DNA of 64,000 bases from contig OU744726.1 of NCBI GenBank assembly GCA_916613615.1, positions 22,199,515-22,263,514 on the forward strand. Reading direction: 5' to 3'. This DNA is from Steromphala cineraria (lineage: Eukaryota > Mollusca > Gastropoda > Trochida > Trochidae). Made by a program: the position numbers and the translations under genes. The notes beneath the pieces were generated by a model. The model had not been told where the DNA came from. It did not search any database and was given only the letters and a program-made list of their open reading frames with translations. Positions 61,668 to 64,000 of this stretch are shown here, piece by piece; position 1 is the first letter of the stretch; the number at the start of each line of letters is the position of its first letter.

Positions 61668-64000
61668 TTTTTTTGTATCTGTTTTAAATTTGAAGGATCT
61701 TCTTTCAATAACAGAGGGAGTTATTGCACTCAGACATTGCCATGTCCACAAGATTCCTTTCGCCTAAACTTCACTCTGGTACTATTGTCTCGTGTCCCCA
61801 AATGAGCTAGTCCTGGTGCTGAAAGGTTCTTTGTCGTGTTTTCTCCTCTCCGAAAATCTTATTTCTTCTGTCACAACCCGACCAAAAACGTTAATTTGGT
61901 GTACACCAAGGTTATCCTCTGTCCCCGTTTACTTTGCCGTGATGCTTTTCTCTCTTCGTTTCCAAAATATATTCTCAATTCGAACGCCTAGGTGTACCAC
62001 AAGGTTGTATTATGACACTTACTCTTTCCTTGTTTATGTTGAAACAACCTCGAATCAAAATGATTTGGTGAGGAAGGAGTCCCCTGGTTTATAAATATCT
62101 CAGCTATCTGTGTTGACTCAGCTGGTCACGAGACTATCAGTAACAGTGTTCTACTTCTTGCTCTGTAATTTCGCGGTTGCGTAATTGAACTAACAGACAC
62201 GGTGTTTGATGCAAATAAAACAGCTACATTATCAGATATCGTATGATGCCATTGATAAGGAGACTCGACATAAATTTGCTTAAAAAACTTGGCTAAAAAT
62301 CAAGACTAAAATTTGATATTTGAACATAGTTCAACATATGATCGACGTAGGCCAATGCTAGTACTCGTCACTTGCACCCTACATACTGAATCAGTAAGGA
62401 TTTCAAGATTACTTAATTGCTATATTTATTCTAGCTCGAATTTCACCTTTCAACTTCGAATAAAAAGTTACAGTGACGTTCACAGATTACATTAATATTA
62501 AACATTGAACATTATGTCTATTTCCACATGCATATTTCCGCATATGCCATTTGGATGAACCTTTATAAAGTTAAATAACAACACAAGTATTCCTAGACAA
62601 CTGATAACCCGATTTGTACATTTTTTCAGTGCAGGTCCATATAATCACACCACGTATCGATCGATACATGGTCATGTGCTGGTTGCTAACAGAAGATAAT
62701 AAAAACATAAATTAGGGTAAGTGTTTACAAAGCTATAAATGATTTCAATTGTGGCATTTCGAATTCTTATTTTTTCCTTTGTACATGTAACTTTCGAAAT
62801 GTAATTCTATATTTTATATAAATTATATAATAAATAAAATATAAATATAAAATATATTGTGTATAAAGAGGAACTAAAATAAGTTTAAGGGTTTCAAAAA
62901 ACGTTAAACAAAAAGGACTTAAGTCTAGTGATACTATGTGACAAATACATATAAACAAAATGCCACAATTTGTGAAAAAAGGACATTTTAAGTTTTCCCA
63001 TCCCTGTGATCTCATCAAAGCAATTTGATCTCCTGAATGTTTGTCTTCATAGCATTAGAATAAGGTGACCCCGGTTATATGACCGGAAGTTCTATAAACA
63101 AGGTTTTTTAAAAGATTTCCGCATTACAAGCCTTCATACTTGTTCGTGGCGACCGATGACCTTTTTTCATTTTATTACGAGAACACCTTACCACAGCGTT
63201 TGTCTCAAATTTCAAATTCAACTTTATTATTCTCTTGCTTAAACCTGACAGAAATTATTTTTTTAGAATAAAATCAACCACCTTCTATGTTGTAAACCTG
63301 TTTCAGGGTAACCCTTTACAATGTAAACAATTCAATTTCGCGTTGAGAGGTGTGACAAATATCATATCAACCATGCATCTAACTTGACTTGCATATCCAT
63401 AACCTAAACGAATCTTATTAAAATGGACTACCAATATCTGCTTGTCTGGTTAAATTACTTTAGTCAATGTTGATAGAGTGCCACTGTCCGGTTTTCGATC
63501 ACAATTCAGGACTCCAGTTCTTAAGGGTCAAATTTCCTATCATGTAACAAGTAATTAATTTCATTTTATGGCGCTTCAACTACTTTTCAATATTGTGATG
63601 AATGTACCTAGGGTTTCATCGACGGGTGGCCCCTTTACGGAGATAAACACGTTTTCCATCATCTTTAGCTTCTTAACTATGCTGAACTGATAAGCACTTA
63701 AGGGGTTAATATTCTACAACAACCAGCCCTTCATCAGAAAATAACATCATTGTAATGTTTTTACATTCAACATAAACATTCTAACTGCGATAGGTGCAAT
63801 TAGATCATTGAAACTTCCGTCCCCACCTATACGAACCAATGTTTGATCGTCAATTTCTTTACTGACACAGAAGGAAATCAATTGATACAGAAACATTACC
63901 AAACTGACAACATTTCAATTGATAACAATGCTTAGAAACTTACGTTTATGCTCATGTTTAGTGGTATTCTGCTATGAAGGCGCCAATATGTTATACATAA
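61668..64000. other. 5' flank of the ABCA gene, no further gene seen
   Basis: On the minus strand an acceptor-like AAAACAG lies just before ATG 61667 (AG at 61680-61679), so a 5' non-coding exon further up is possible. The rest is AT-rich, with no recognised exon, RNA gene or clear repeat. Confidence 0.45.

Overview
The window is animal nuclear DNA: AT-rich, intron-rich and dense in transposable elements. The repeat set suggests a mollusc or another lophotrochozoan. It includes a Penelope-like retroelement, a marine-invertebrate SINE with an (ATT)n tail, and elements built on TCAAGGTCAAGGTCAC and on GTCCGGCGTCCGTCCG. A glycoside hydrolase family 10 (GH10) protein with an N-terminal carbohydrate-binding module also fits. 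The phylum is an inference; no organelle, rRNA or tRNA marker is present.

Three multi-exon genes can be rebuilt, and in each one every splice junction keeps frame. (1) Plus strand, 4267-19455: a 1464-residue nSTAND3-type P-loop NTPase with a long ankyrin-repeat tail, made of three tiny exons and one 4.2-kb exon. Its first coding intron holds a 4.5-kb minisatellite of GTAAGT-like hexamers. Its second holds an intact Penelope-like element followed by a hammerhead-ribozyme-like fold. (2) Plus strand, 27710-40364: a secreted 553-residue CBM plus GH10-type protein in 12 exons. The catalytic acid/base glutamate appears to be replaced by Asn, and the nucleophile Glu is kept. (3) Minus strand, 42153-61667: a full-length ABCA-family transporter of 1720 residues in 19 exons, convergent with gene 2, with two complete nucleotide-binding domains and a short poly-cysteine tail.

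The rest is mobile and repetitive DNA. It includes a TA-flanked element at 1384-2859, a dead Tc1-like transposase at 20284-21131, and a nearly perfect 1417-bp tandem duplication at 21168-24001. There are also several inverted-repeat elements (28535-30534, 31162-31418, 36718-36993, 39627-39990, 40665-41014, 43889-44001, 54275-56998), two SINEs and an intronic satellite with insertions nested in it.

The most unusual theme is tandem repetition that includes splice sites, seen in all three genes. Intron 1 of the ankyrin gene is an array of donor-like hexamers. Exon 4 of the GH10 gene is followed by four copies of its own 3' end, each framed as a 36-nt in-frame cassette. Exon 4 of the ABCA gene is flanked on both sides by decaying copies of its own edges. 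No single new multi-gene system is evident; the genes look functionally unrelated to one another.
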